This document shows positions 1-11,522 of a stretch of DNA of 64,000 nt, in pieces; within the stretch, counting starts at the first letter, position 1; the number at the start of each line of letters is the position of its first letter. Below the pieces are notes generated by a model. It was not told the origin of the DNA. It did no database searches and saw only the letters and a list, made by a program, of their open reading frames with translations. Position numbers and translations under genes: made by a program. The DNA comes from Phycomyces blakesleeanus NRRL 1555(-) (lineage: Eukaryota; Mucoromycota; Mucoromycetes; Mucorales; Phycomycetaceae): the NCBI RefSeq assembly GCF_001638985.1, contig NW_017265157.1, positions 496,001-560,000 of the forward strand, given 5' to 3'.

Positions 1-722
1 ACATATTATGTACATGTAATACTGCTGTTTTTATCGAAGAAAATGAGTGAATATAATTTTTCTGAAAATGCGCGAATTTGAATTTGAAAAGCTTGACATC
101 TTTTTTTAGAGATCAAATCGATATCTAAACCTTCTATATTCAGTTTATGTGTTACTAAATTTCTATAATTATTTTATGCCAGGTGAAATTAGATACTTCA
201 TTATAGAATGATAAATTTTGCATTGGGTGACTAGTCAGGTATTATATTAATTGAAAAGATTACATCCTTACACGATTTGTATCATTTGTACATTAGCACT
301 AGAACAGTTAACATAATTGATAGCGTCAATAAATCATTGGATTTGATACTATTTTAATTAATTGTTTTTATTTAATATATACATCGACTTACATGTCAAC
401 ATAATATTTTTAAAAATTCTAAGTTATATACAAGTTACCTTTCTTTAGTTCAATCCCATCAATAAAGTTTAGACACATGGTGTATATCCTTTCTCTTTCT
501 CTTAAGTTTCCAACTATTTCTTTTTGCCTTTGAGCTTTTCATGCCAACCTTTAAACCAAACGTCACAAGTCCAAGTGACGCAACGACCGTGAATATTGAA
601 ACCGCGATATCAATAGCTGCGGTCCTTCTATCGTTCCCCGTTTGACCCGTCCAAAAGGTCGAATTTCTTTAATTTTTTTTTTGGTACTTTCTCAAAAGGA
701 ACATTCTCAAGCGTTACTCAGA
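1..722. other. AT-rich 5' flank and SF3B1 promoter region
   Basis: No coding exon is visible on either strand. The last 200 bases before the SF3B1 start are richer in GC than the rest and hold a perfect inverted repeat CGTCAC-N8-GTGACG at 561-580. That arrangement resembles paired half-sites for bZIP (ATF/CREB-type) factors. The remainder is low-complexity A/T sequence. Confidence 0.5.
561..580. promoter_or_regulatory. inverted CGTCAC/GTGACG pair upstream of SF3B1
   Basis: A perfect 6-bp inverted repeat with an 8-bp spacer lies about 140 bp upstream of the SF3B1 start codon. TGACG is the half-site of ATF/CREB-type bZIP proteins. A regulatory role is inferred only from motif and position. Confidence 0.3.
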
Positions 723-3700
723 ATGGCCGATGGTACGTAAAAATAATAATAATGGACAAAACAAAATTATAATCACAAAAACACAAACTAACCATTTAGT
801 AAATATCTAATTAACCTTTAAAATATTTATAACTTTCTTTTTTCATTATGTTATTTTATCAATGTATACAATAGATATTGAAAACGAGATCAAAGCCACG
901 CAAGCAAAGCGTGCCCAGATCACAGACAAGGACATTAGCGCTGCTGTCCTCAATAACGAAAAACACGCCAGTCTTTCAGGTGTTTCATATGATAAAGACC
1001 TCTACATTACCGACAAATATGAAGGTTATTCAACATCGATCGCCATTGACGATGAGGATGCGGATGCCGACGAGATGTACCAAGAAACAAAACGTAAATT
1101 AAACTCCTACACTGTCTCAAAAGACCTCATCAACGATACGATCGGAGATACCGAAGGACGTGATCCATTTGCAGACACAATGAACAACCGGACGATTGCT
1201 GGTCGTCAGGATGAATACCAACAAAGACGATTCAATCGAATGCTGTCACCGTCACGCAAAGACGCATTTGCAGCAGATCAAGGTACAGATGACCAGGAAA
1301 GCCGATCATATTCCGAAGTCATCCGAGAAGCCGAGCTGGAAAAAGAACAGCAGCGTGTGTACGCTGCTATTGCTCAAAAGGAAAAAGAGCGCGAACAGCA
1401 AATCAAACAGGGTGTCGCGGATGATTCACAACAGGCAAAAAAGAAGCGTAGATGGGATGTTGCAACACCTTTACATGATAATAATGCAGATGCGACTCCT
1501 GTTGGAGGTGCAAATAAACGATCGAGATGGGATGCCACACCTGTGAGTGGCGAGAGATCCGAGTGGGACGCTACGCCCAAGGCTAGTTCAGGCAAACGAT
1601 CCCGCTGGGATGCCACACCAGTTGGAGGAGATGTCATGGGCGCCACACCAGTCGGAGGAATGGGCATGATGACACCTACACCCAGTAAACTTCAGGTACC
1701 AATGACCCCTGAGGCTGCAAATTCTATGCGCTGGGAACGTGAATTGGATGTTCGTAACCGTCCTCTGTCAGATGAAGAGCTTGACAGCATGTTCCCTACA
1801 ACAGGTTACAAGATCCTCGATCCTCCCCACGGATATGTACCCATCCGCACTCCGGCTCGTAAATTAATGGCTACACCTACACCTATGGGTGACTCAGGCT
1901 TTATGATGCAGGATGATGTGCGTCAGCCCGTTATGGAATTGCCCCAAGAGATTCCCGGTGTAGGAAGTCTGCCCTTCTTCAAAGATGAAGATATGCAGCA
2001 CTTTGGAAAATTGTTGGAGCAGCGTGACGAAACAGCAATGTCAGTCGAAGATCTCAAAGAACGCAAAATTATGCGCTTGTTGTTGAGAATCAAGAACGGC
2101 ACCCCTCCTATGCGCAAGACCGCTCTGAGACAAATTACCGACAAAGCCAGAGACTTTGGACCCGGACCTTTGTTCAACCAGATCTTACCATTGTTGATGT
2201 CCCCTACCCTTGAAGATCAAGAGCGCCATCTTTTGGTCAAGGTCATTGACCGTATTCTGTACAAACTCGACGATCTTGTCCGTCCGTTTGTACACAAGAT
2301 TCTTGTAGTCATCGAACCTCTGTTGATCGACGAAGATTATTATGCCCGTGTCGAAGGTCGCGAAATTATCAGTAACCTTTCCAAGGCCGCCGGTCTACCA
2401 ACCATGATTACAACCATGCGACCTGATATCGATCATCCTGATGAATATGTCCGTAACACTACCGCACGTGCATTCTCAGTCGTTGCCTCTGCACTTGGTA
2501 TCCCAGCCCTCTTGCCTTTCCTTAAGGCCGTCTGCCGATCCAAAAAGTCATGGCAGGCTCGCCACACCGGTATCAAGATTGTCCAACAGATTGCAATTCT
2601 GCTAGGCTGTGCTGTCTTGCCCCATCTCAAGAACCTTGTGGAAGCCATCGGTCACGGTCTTGAAGACGAGCAGCAAAAGGTGCGCACAATCACTGCACTT
2701 GCCATTGCTGCCTTGGCTGAAGCAGCAGCACCTTACGGTATTGAATCCTTTGACTCGGTTCTCAAGCCTTTGTGGACTGGTATTCGCAAGCATCGTGGTA
2801 AGGGTTTGGCTGCTTTCTTAAAGGCAATTGGTTACATTATTCCGTTGATGGACGACGAGTATGCAAACTACTACACCAAAGAAGTCATGTTGATTCTTAT
2901 TCGCGAGTTCCAGTCTCCTGATGAGGAAATGAAGAAGATCGTATTAAAGGTTGTAAAGCAGTGTGCTGCAACCGATGGTGTTCAACCTCAGTACATCAAG
3001 GAGGAAATTCTTCCCGAGTTCTTTAAGCACTTCTGGGTGCGTCGTATGGCGCTTGATCGCCGTAACTACAAACAAGTTGTCGAAACGACCGTGGAGCTGG
3101 CTAACAAGGTCGGTGTGTCCGAGATTGTGGGTAGAATTGTTGAGGATCTAAAGGACGAAAGTGAGCCCTACCGCAAGATGGTTATGGAGACTATTGAAAA
3201 GGTCGTGTCGAATCTCGGTGCAGCTGATATCAACCCTCGTCTGGAAGAGCTCTTGATCGACGGTATTCTGTATGCTTTCCAGGAACAAACAGTTGAGGAT
3301 GTTATCATGCTCAATGGTTTTGGTACAGTTGTGAATGCTCTTGGTATGCGTATCAAGCCATACTTGCAACAGATCTGTTACACCATTCTCTGGCGTCTCA
3401 ACAACAAATCAGCAAAGGTCCGTCAACAGGCTGCCGACTTGATTTCACGTATTGCGGTGGTAATGAAGACTTGCGGTGAAGAAAAATTGATGAGCCAGTT
3501 AGGTCAGATTCTATATGAATACTTGGGTGAAGAATACCCCGAAGTTTTGGGTTCTATTCTTGGTGCATTGAAGAGTATTGTAAATGTGATCGGTATGGCC
3601 AGTATGACACCTCCTATCAAAGATCTTTTGCCACGCCTGACACCTATTCTTCGTAATCGACATGAAAAGGTTCAAGAAAACTGTATTGATCTGGTTGGTC

Positions 3701-4494
3701 GTATTGCTGATCGTGGTGCCGAATATGTATCTGCGCGTGAGTGGATGCGTGTATGCTTTGAGTTGCTTGACCTTCTCAAGGCTCATAAAAAGGGTATTCG
3801 CCGTGCGTCTGTAAATACTTTTGGTTATATTGCCAAGGCTATTGGACCTCAGGACGTACTGGCTACCCTGCTAAACAACCTCAAGGTTCAAGAGCGTCAG
3901 AACCGTGTGTGTACCACAGTCGCTATTGCCATTGTTGCCGAGACTTGTGCGCCCTTCACAGTCTTACCGGCCGTGATGAACGAATATAGAGTGCCTGAGC
4001 TCAATGTACAGAATGGTGTTCTGAAATCATTGTCGTTTATCTTTGAGTATGTTGGAGAAATGGGTAAAGATTATATCAATGCAGTTACACCCTTACTGGA
4101 AGATGCTTTGATGGATCGTGATCTTGTCCATCGACAGACTGCATGCGCAACGATTAAACACATGTCACTGGGTGTAGTTGGTCTTGGTTGCGAAGAGCCT
4201 CTTCGACATTTGCTCAACTTTATCTGGCCCAACATCTTTGAAACCAGTCCACATGTCATTAATGCTGTAATGGAGTCCATTGAAGGCATGCGTGTCGCTC
4301 TTGGACCCGCAACAATTCTGCAGTACACTCTTCAGGGACTCTTCCACCCTGCCCGTAAAGTACGAGAAGTTTATTGGAAGATTTACAACACTCTTTATAT
4401 CGGCAGTCAAGATGCCTTGGTCCCTTATTACCCCAGAATCGATGATGATGAGAATAATAACTATCAGCGATGTGAATTGGATTACTTCCTCTAA
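723..4494 (+). CDS. SF3B1: splicing factor 3B subunit 1 (SF3b155, U2 snRNP)
   Basis: Core HEAT-repeat scaffold of SF3b in the U2 snRNP; it clamps the branch-site/U2 duplex in the nucleus. There are two exons: a tiny coding exon 723-732 (Met-Ala-Asp plus one base), an intron 733-874 (GTACGT...ATAG), and exon 875-4494. The result is 1209 aa, close to the S. pombe orthologue and slightly shorter than human (1304). The ATG at 862 is intronic and should not be used. The N-terminal third is disordered and holds TP-rich R-W-D-A-T-P repeats at about residues 196-260, the type of W-containing ligand motif known to bind UHM domains and to be phosphorylated. From about residue 400 to the end the HEAT domain is nearly identical to animal SF3B1. 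Residues matching human cancer hotspots E622, R625, N626, H662, K666 and K700 are wild type (for example E527 and K605 here). Confidence 0.97.
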
Positions 4495-4957
4495 AGATAT
4501 ATATACATATATAAATATTAAAAATGAATAAAAAAAAAAGGCAAATATTTAAATATACATATATACATATTTGTGTATGTGTATATATGTACGTATGTAT
4601 ATATCCAAATCGACGATAACCAATTACCATAGATATCAAGACCTATGATATATTATGACTGAAATTGTTGGGTATATTTTTTATATTTATTTATTTTCGT
4701 AAGAGTTGAGAGATCAAGATTGTGTACAAGTTATCGGTTTCTTTTTTGTATATATTTGGAACTCCCTTTATTTGATCTTGTCTTTTACCAATCCCACGGC
4801 AACTTTTTGTTTTTTTTTTTTTACGTTTTTATATTATTTTATTTTCTTACTGGCCTCTTTGTAGTTACAATATACAAGAGCTTCAAAGATATAATAATAA
4901 TATTTTTAACAATAAATTTACAGTAACAACAAGAAGAATAGAAACAATAATTTAAAA
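4495..4957. other. intergenic, SF3B1 3' flank / NMNAT 5' flank
   Basis: Very AT-rich sequence with TATA/ATGTAT runs right after the SF3B1 stop and poly-T tracts further on. AATAAA-like hexamers occur near 4525. No coding exon or RNA gene was seen. Confidence 0.5.
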
Positions 4958-6329
4958 ATGTCCAGTCCACCAGCATTCTCAATGTCGACGGCTTATACCT
5001 CGGTCGATTTGACTCCAGGAACTTTTGATGATCCCTATGAATTCCCCACTCAATACTTACCAAAGGTTATGAAAGGTAAATAAATAATATCGAAACAACG
5101 TGTGTGTGTGTATTTTTTAAAACTCATTACAAATCACACTATTATTTATATATTAGATGATAGCAAGATTCCTTTGGTTTTGGTAGCCTGTGGCTCATTT
5201 TCACCTATTACTTACCTTCACCTTCGCATGTTTGGTAAGATTATGAATCACTTTAAACATATTTCACTCTTCTTTTTTTTCTCTCTATAAATGTTTTAAT
5301 CGAATCATATTAGAAATGGCCCAGGACCACTTCAAGGAACGCAATGAGTATGAATTGCTGACTGGCTATTATTCACCGGTGTCGGATTCCTACATGAAGG
5401 AAGGTTTGGCAATGGCTGAGCATCGTGTTAGTATGTGCAAACTTGCTGTTGAGACAACCTCCAATTGGTTAATGGTGGATTCTTGGGAGCCACGTCAAAA
5501 GACATATCAAAGAACGGCAGTTGTATTGGATCATTTTGATAATGAATTAAATACAATCAGAGGAGGAATTTTGACATCTAAAGGTAATGTTTGAATAGGC
5601 TGGAGATCCGTGCTATTGAAAGACTCAAGAAGAAAAGCGGATTGTGTATGTGTATGTGTGGTTTGTATTTGGGTGGAATGGTTTGGTTGGACTGGAATTG
5701 GTATTTTATAGGTGAAAAGCGCAAGATTAGAATTATGCTTTTAGCAGGAGGAGATTTGATCGCTTCGTTTGGTCACCCTGGCGTGTGGGCCCCCGATGAT
5801 GTGAGTACTTGGTTATTTAAGAGGTCTGATATTTACATGTGTTAAATATATTATATATATATAAAAGCTTCACCATATTGTGGGTTACTATGGATCGGTT
5901 ATTATCGAGAGAACAGGCACAGATGTCTATGGATTCCTTTTATCGCATGATATCCTTTACCAGCATAGAGTAAGTACCTTGATATGACTCACTATTATTA
6001 CATTCAGTGAATTGCTCACCTATACATATAATCATAACTTTCTTTTGGACTGTAATAAAATAGATGAATGTGACAGTGATCAAACAGTTGATCCACAATG
6101 ATATTAGCTCTACAAAGATACGGTAAGTCCATGTAAAGTTGACTGCTGGCTTAGAAAGAGAAGGTTGATTTGAATGGATGGGATGGTGGGTTGTATTGCT
6201 GTATGGTTGTATATGTGTGTGTGGGGAAATAGGTTGTTCGTTAAGCGCGGAATGTCGATTAAATATCTGCTGCCCAACCCAGTCATTGATTATATCCATG
6301 CACACCGTCTTTACTTGCCACCAAAATAA
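4958..6329 (+). CDS. NMA1: nicotinamide/nicotinate mononucleotide adenylyltransferase
   Basis: Joins NMN or NaMN to ATP to give NAD+ or NaAD, the central step of NAD synthesis. Seven exons: 4958-5075, 5157-5234, 5314-5583, 5712-5800, 5868-5969, 6064-6122 and 6233-6329. All introns are GT-AG and the phase closes to 270 aa, the normal eukaryotic NMNAT size (human NMNAT1 279). The nucleotidyltransferase signature GSFSPITYLH is at residues 52-61, with Thr in the usual first-His slot as in eukaryotic NMNATs. The ATP-binding ISSTKIR motif is at 233-239. The segments RIMLLAGGDLIASF and WAPDDLHHI match the family core. There is no targeting peptide or long N-terminal extension of the yeast Nma1/2 kind, so it is probably nuclear or cytosolic. 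It is the only NMNAT in the window. Confidence 0.95.
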
Positions 6330-6690
6330 TTTATATTCAACAATTACTATTATACTTGTACAGCACAAAAGAAGAAAGAACCGCACATTTAATAAACCCC
6401 CCCGCCGCACCATTACCATGGCTTATAGAACCCTTTTATCTAATTATCGAATTCTATTTCTATCAAAAGGAACAAAGTATATCTGACATTCAATATTTCT
6501 TGTCCGTCACACTTCCTCACTTTTACTTACCACAACAGTTTTTTCTTTTATTATATACATTATACATTATATACATTATATACTATACTATCATAATATT
6601 TTATAGTATATAGTCTGATATAATATACACATTATCTTATACTATAATATCTGAACTGCTTTGCTTTGACGCTTCCAGACCCTGACTATC
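6330..6690. other. intergenic between NMNAT and orphan membrane protein gene
   Basis: The segment is pyrimidine-rich, then has repeated TATACATTATATAC blocks at 6545-6600. A C-rich block AACCCCCCCGCCGC lies near 6395. No coding exon was seen. Confidence 0.4.
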
Positions 6691-7712
6691 ATGTATCGCG
6701 AACTAGGTCTTCTTGCCGTTCTTTTTCTTCCAGTTCTATTGGTCTACTTTTATCGGTCTCAGGTCTCAACAACAGATTCCGATTCATCTGCTAAAAAGTC
6801 TAAAAAGAAGAACAAGTCCAAAAAGAAGAAGAATGTCGAACCAACTGCGGCAACAGTAGATTCCGAGTTGGACTTAAAGTCATCAGTTAAAGATGCTCAA
6901 AAAATAAATGACAATAAAAACTCCAATCAAAAGCCAAAACAAAGCCCCAAAGCTAAAGATAAATCAAAGGACAAGGCCAAAGATAAAGCCAAAGCCAAAG
7001 CTAATAATCAAAATCATGATCAAGATCAAGATGTCCAAATTCCAAGCACAATTCCCGTGCCAGAACCGACAACACCAACCACGAGACCGGCTGTGGAGGA
7101 AAATTCGGTGGGGATCAAAAAGACGAGAGAATTAGAGGTTGACGAACACATGGATCACACACCTCGGTTTGCGCGTGTTTTGCGTATTAAGACTGAAGAA
7201 GAAGAAGCATTCGCCCCGGTGCCTCTTGAAGATGGTTGGAGTAGACAATCAGGTAAGCTTTTAATATACGTGTATGCATGTATACATGTATACATGTATA
7301 GTTGTATAACTTTATAATTATTTAGCAGTTACAAATGTGTATAAAATTTAATTAATTAATTATTTAATTAATTGGCTTTTTCTTTTGTCTGTGTGTGTGC
7401 GCGGGCTAATTAGTGCGTCCTCGTACATCGGGTTCTTCCAGTAGCAGTACTCCTGAGCCATTAACCAAAAAACAACGTGAGAATATGGCTCGGGCAGCAA
7501 AGCGTAAAGAAGAAAAGGAATCTCATGAAGCATTGCAAGCCGAAAGACTGCGACGCCACCAGCAGCAGTTGGATCGTGAAAAGATCAATTCGTTCTACAG
7601 TTCTGGAGCGGGAAAAAACACGCCATGGGGAAAGAACGGAAAGCGTGCGTCTGCTAAAGTACCTGCTTCTAGTGCTAGTTTAAATGAACATGGCCAATTG
7701 ATCTGGGATTAG
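6691..7712 (+). CDS. orphan single-pass membrane protein with Lys-rich tail
   Basis: I do not recognise this protein. Two exons, 6691-7252 and 7414-7712 (GT-AG intron, phase closes), give 286 aa. Residues about 5-22 form one hydrophobic helix (LGLLAVLFLPVLLVYFY), best read as a signal anchor. It is followed by a very Lys/Ser-rich stretch (about 30-110, repeated KDKAKDKAKAK units), an acidic and Pro-rich middle, then a charged segment typical of coiled coil (KKQRENMARAAKRKEEKES). The extreme C-terminus ends GQLIWD. The layout resembles ER-anchored proteins with basic cytosolic tails, but no domain supports a function. The ATG at 6691 is chosen because it puts the hydrophobic helix at the N-terminus. 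Confidence 0.75.
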
Positions 7713-7824
7713 TTTTATATAAATAAATATAATATATTTATATTTATATATATATAATTTGTGGTTACAAGAAAAAGGAATACAAGATATTACAATATTA
7801 ATGTACACACTCAATACACAATAC

Positions 7825-7860
<36 letters not shown>

Positions 7861-8169
7861 TTTCTTCACTATCAAAAATAGAATAGTAAAAACAGTGATA
7901 TTTCCTTTCATTGAATATATATTTCTTTATACTCTCTCTCTCTTTAAAGATAGAGATTAAAAATGTTTGGGTTTATAGGCTTGGGTTGAATGCATTTAAG
8001 AAAATAAAAGAAGTAAAATAAAAGAGGGAGAATAATAAGGACAACGACTAAGAAGAAGCGAGAGAGATTTGACAGATAGGATTTGGGATGGATTTTTTTT
8101 TCTTTTTCTTTGTTTAGTTGATTCTGGTTGTTTCAACGTTTAAAGAGTATTTGTTTTTTGTTTTATGGT
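7713..8169. other. convergent intergenic region with (TA)n
   Basis: The region lies between two convergent genes. It holds AT-rich 3' flanks, a (TA)n tract at about 7830-7855 and an A/G-rich stretch at 7975-8070. No gene is seen. Confidence 0.4.
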
Positions 8170-9377
8170 TTAAGCATCAAGGTAAAAGGGATGGGAGTAG
8201 AAATCGCAAGACTCCTCATGCTGGGTGGTAGTAGAAAGCTTGTAGTAGTAAGCAAAGGCAGCAGCATCAGCAGCATCTACGGTGGGAAGAGTAGACTTGA
8301 TGTTGAACATGCTGTGGACGGTCTCGTTTCCGGCCCAGGCATCGGCAACCTGGACAGGCTCGCGGGTGCTAAGATCGACCTTGAAGAGAGTGAGGGCATT
8401 GAAGACTTCGACAGGGGAAGAAGAATCACGCTGGATCTGGACAGAATCAAGAGCACCAGAACTCTTGTGATCGCCAGTAGCGGGGTTGGTAATATCGACA
8501 CCGAAGCAACCACGGTCGATGTTGGCATCCAATGCGTTAATCTGTTCATCTTCCTCGGCAGCGTTGCTGTGAGAGCCAGACTTGACCTTGAATACCTTGG
8601 ACATCAAGGTACAATCAGGACCACTGGTGTTGTGAACCCAGACACGGAACATGAACTGGGAGGGGAACTTGAGGCCCTTGACCTTGTTGACATTTACACT
8701 AAAAGAGAGAGAGTGTGTGTGGAATTTTATGTATGAGTATTAAATACATACAATACAATAGATGTGTCTAATGTTTGAAAAAGAAGGCAGTAAAAGTAAA
8801 AGGAAACTTACGTAAGAGTGGCAGACTTGGTGAGCTTGTATGTTCCCTTCCAGGGAGTACCGAGGTAGGTAGGCTTACCCTTGGAGTTAATGGAGTAGAT
8901 CTAATGTATTTTAAGAAGGAAAAAGAGAAGGGTCGGAAATAGGAAGTTTAGTTTGGTGTAATGTAGTAATACAAAAAAATATCTCCTGTTTACATACATC
9001 GACACCGTTGATAACCTTGGCAAGTGAGTTGGGGACTCTGGCTATTATAGATTTTCGGTTAACAGATGTTGAACTATTTTTCTTTCTTTTCTTTACTTAC
9101 TGACGGTGACCTTGACCTTCTTGGGGTCGGAGAAGACCTTGTTGGTGGTAGGGGCAGTGACCTTGATGCCTGTTTATGTGCAGAGTTGTATGTAAGTTGG
9201 TTGTGCTTGGAATTGGGATTTATAGACAATGAAATAAACTAGAAGAGAAAAAAAAAGTGACTTGCCTCCACAGAACTTCTTGGTTGCAGCATCGATTTCA
9301 TCCTGAAGACTATCAGCCTGGACAAGGGTGGCCGAGAACATGACAATGGCGCAGGAAAGGATCAATGACAGCTTCAT
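8170..9377 (-). CDS. orphan secreted protein
   Basis: I recognise no family. Five exons read downwards: 9377-9266, 9169-9101, 9041-8998, 8900-8812 and 8698-8170, giving 280 aa. The first intron uses a GC donor (GGAG|GCAAGT), which is required to keep the frame; the other introns are GT-AG. Residues 1-20 are a textbook signal peptide (MKLSLILSCAIVMFSATLVQA). There is no transmembrane segment, no KDEL and no hydrophobic C-terminus, so it is probably soluble and extracellular. The mature part is of mixed composition with few cysteines (about five) and a possible N-glycosylation site at HNTS. Codon use is biased toward C-ending codons, suggesting strong expression. A lineage-restricted secreted or cell-wall protein is likely. 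The long + strand ORF across exon 5 is its antisense shadow. Confidence 0.8.
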
Positions 9378-11522
9378 GGTAATGTGTTGGGTTTTTTGAG
9401 TGAAAGAAGAAGAAGAAGAATATATAAAAAAAAGAAAGAAAGAAAGAAACGAAAAGAGAGAGAGAGAAAGAGAGAAAGAGAGGTAAAGTCGAATGAGTCG
9501 GGTTCCTTGGGTTATTTGATATTCTTCTATTTTTATCCCAACGTGCTCTAATGTTCTACAGGCCCAACCCACTTTCATTCTAAATTCAACTCAGCGTAAC
9601 TGTTTTCAAACAGAGAGAGAGCCCACACTGGACAACAGATAAAGTCATTCCAAAATGTAAAAGGCGCTGTTTCAACACCCTGATGTCGTTCAAGAAATCC
9701 TTTCTGTCCAAAAATAATGTTACTTTATCATGTAGTCCGTGCCGGGTAGATGTCCAGCTCGGTAAGGCCTTGGAAGAAGAAGAATAAAGGTACCACCAAA
9801 TGTACCTAAAGCAAAAAAAAAAAAAAGATAGATAGAAAGGGCCAACTAGATAGCTATAGAGAGATTTAATTTAGAATACAAGACAAACGTTATGTAACAA
9901 ACAGCTCTTTAATAGGCATCTACATATATTTATATCTTATATTGCATTGTGAAAAAGAGAGCTGGTATTTAGCCAAATTACGATCCTAAAACCACTCCCA
10001 AAGAAAAGGCTAGTTAATGATATCTACACATAATCTTTTTGCTTTTATTGTTCTTCTTACTCTCCTTGTATTATAACCAATTATAAGTCTCGTCTAATGA
10101 ATTGGCTCACTACAAGAGCATCGTATATTTTGTTGACCAAACACAAAAAAGACAGTTGGTTGATCATTTAGTGCATATAAAAATATGATCCAAAGTTTAC
10201 TACAGCTTTTTATTACTATTTGCTAAGAAAAGTGAAACTAATTATCTAAGGGTTTCAAATTCTATTGGTTCGCAATGAGATACGAGGATGTCTAGACTTT
10301 TATAATACATATATTTTTTCTTATAAATATTTTATTATAAGATCTAGCCTTTTGATACACATTGATTCCAAAAAAAAAGCTATTATTTCTATCCATTTTG
10401 TATCAATACTTTTTTAAAATATATGTAAGATTTAATAGATCAAAATTGAAAATTGAAAATTTGTGAAGCATTAGTATGAATAAAATAATAAGCCTAATCA
10501 TAATCATAATACTTGATTAACTCAATAGTGTTAATTGAGCTTTCTACCGCATATTTTAAATATGTGAAAAGAAGAAAAGAGCATTTTTCTTTTTTGGTTC
10601 AAATATTTGTACCTGAATAAATCCAAAAAGATAGCTGTAGGTGAAATCGAACAATTACAAACAAACAAAAATCAAATAAAGATATAGCTACTCGTTTTGC
10701 GCGATGTATACAGCACAATATGGAGCATTTATCTAAATGAATAGTGACAAGTGTGTAGAACTAGGCAATAAATTTTGAAACACACAGAGCGCATAGATAC
10801 AAAACAATTGTTCCCATAATGAGTTTGTTACTGCTATAAAAACAGTGACAGGATTTTATTTATATTTTTGCTTTGCCTACCTTTCTTTTTATTTATCATA
10901 TAGTTTATACAAAATGTGAATCTTGGAGTAAGTGTGGACTGTGTTCCCTGTATGCTCTTTGTTTTTATAGGTAAATTTGGCAGTACGCTTTAAACCATAC
11001 CGAATTAAACATCTGTCCGGCACGGACTATATCCCAAAGTGACATTGTTTCTGGACAAAAAGTACTTCTTGAACGACATCAATTTCTGTTAAAACTGCGA
11101 TTCTTACTTTTTTTGGATTGCCACACAAGAAAAAAAATTACTTTTCTTTTTTGTAATTAACCAAAATAAATATAATTTCAAAATCAGCCGCTGCTATATT
11201 TATATTACCATTTGCTGATGTTGATGCTACAATTATACTGCTTATTGCTTATTGCCTATTGCTTATTGCTTATTGCTAATAATAATTTAAATATAAATAT
11301 ATATAAATATATATATATATAAATTTAGTTATATTTAAACAAAAAGCAAAGATCGCTTGAATAGTTTTCTAAAGGAAAGAAAGATCAAAATGTCTTATTA
11401 CTGCTAATTTATTATTACCATTATTATTTTGCTGCTAGCATTATTATTAGTATGTAATATATATATATATATATATATAATATTTATAGTATAAATATCT
11501 TTTATGTATTTATTCATTTGTT
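9378..11522. other. intergenic region containing decayed inverted-repeat element
   Basis: The first 250 bases are the promoter of the secreted-protein gene, with a purine-rich repeat (GAAA/GAGA) at 9400-9485. Then comes the long inverted-repeat element at 9657-11107, annotated separately. The remainder is AT-rich, with TTGCTTA repeats at 11235-11275 and a (TA)n at 11455-11480. No open coding sequence was found. Confidence 0.5.
9657..11107. mobile_element. putative decayed element with ~140-bp inverted repeats
   Basis: Segment 9657-9808 and the reverse complement of 10968-11107 are recognisably the same sequence over their whole length. The best blocks are GATGTCGTTCAAGAA (9682 onward versus 11080 downward) and TAGTCCGTGCCGG (9732 versus 11030). 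Between the arms lie about 1.16 kb of AT-rich DNA with no transposase reading frame. I found no convincing target duplication. It may be an old non-autonomous DNA transposon with long terminal repeats, or an inverted duplication; either would fold into a long hairpin if transcribed. Confidence 0.6.

Noticed and set aside
440..460. GTTCAATCCC as a tRNA B box
   Set aside because: No A box or cloverleaf can be formed with the flanking sequence on either strand.
862..864. ATG at 862 as SF3B1 start
   Set aside because: It lies in the intron just before the AG acceptor; MYTI is not conserved, while MADDIENEI from the upstream exon is in phase.
4259..4639. 126-codon minus ORF near the SF3B1 end
   Set aside because: Shadow of the SF3B1 3' end extended by TA-rich repeat coding (IYIYTHTQ).
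5591..5845. 84-codon + ORF within NMNAT
   Set aside because: It reads through intron 3 in a different frame; the exon 4 frame with RIMLLAGGDL is the real one.
8128..8736. 202-codon open frame on + strand
   Set aside because: It is antisense to the last exon of the secreted-protein gene, whose splice sites, signal peptide and codon bias support the minus strand; the + frame has no such support.
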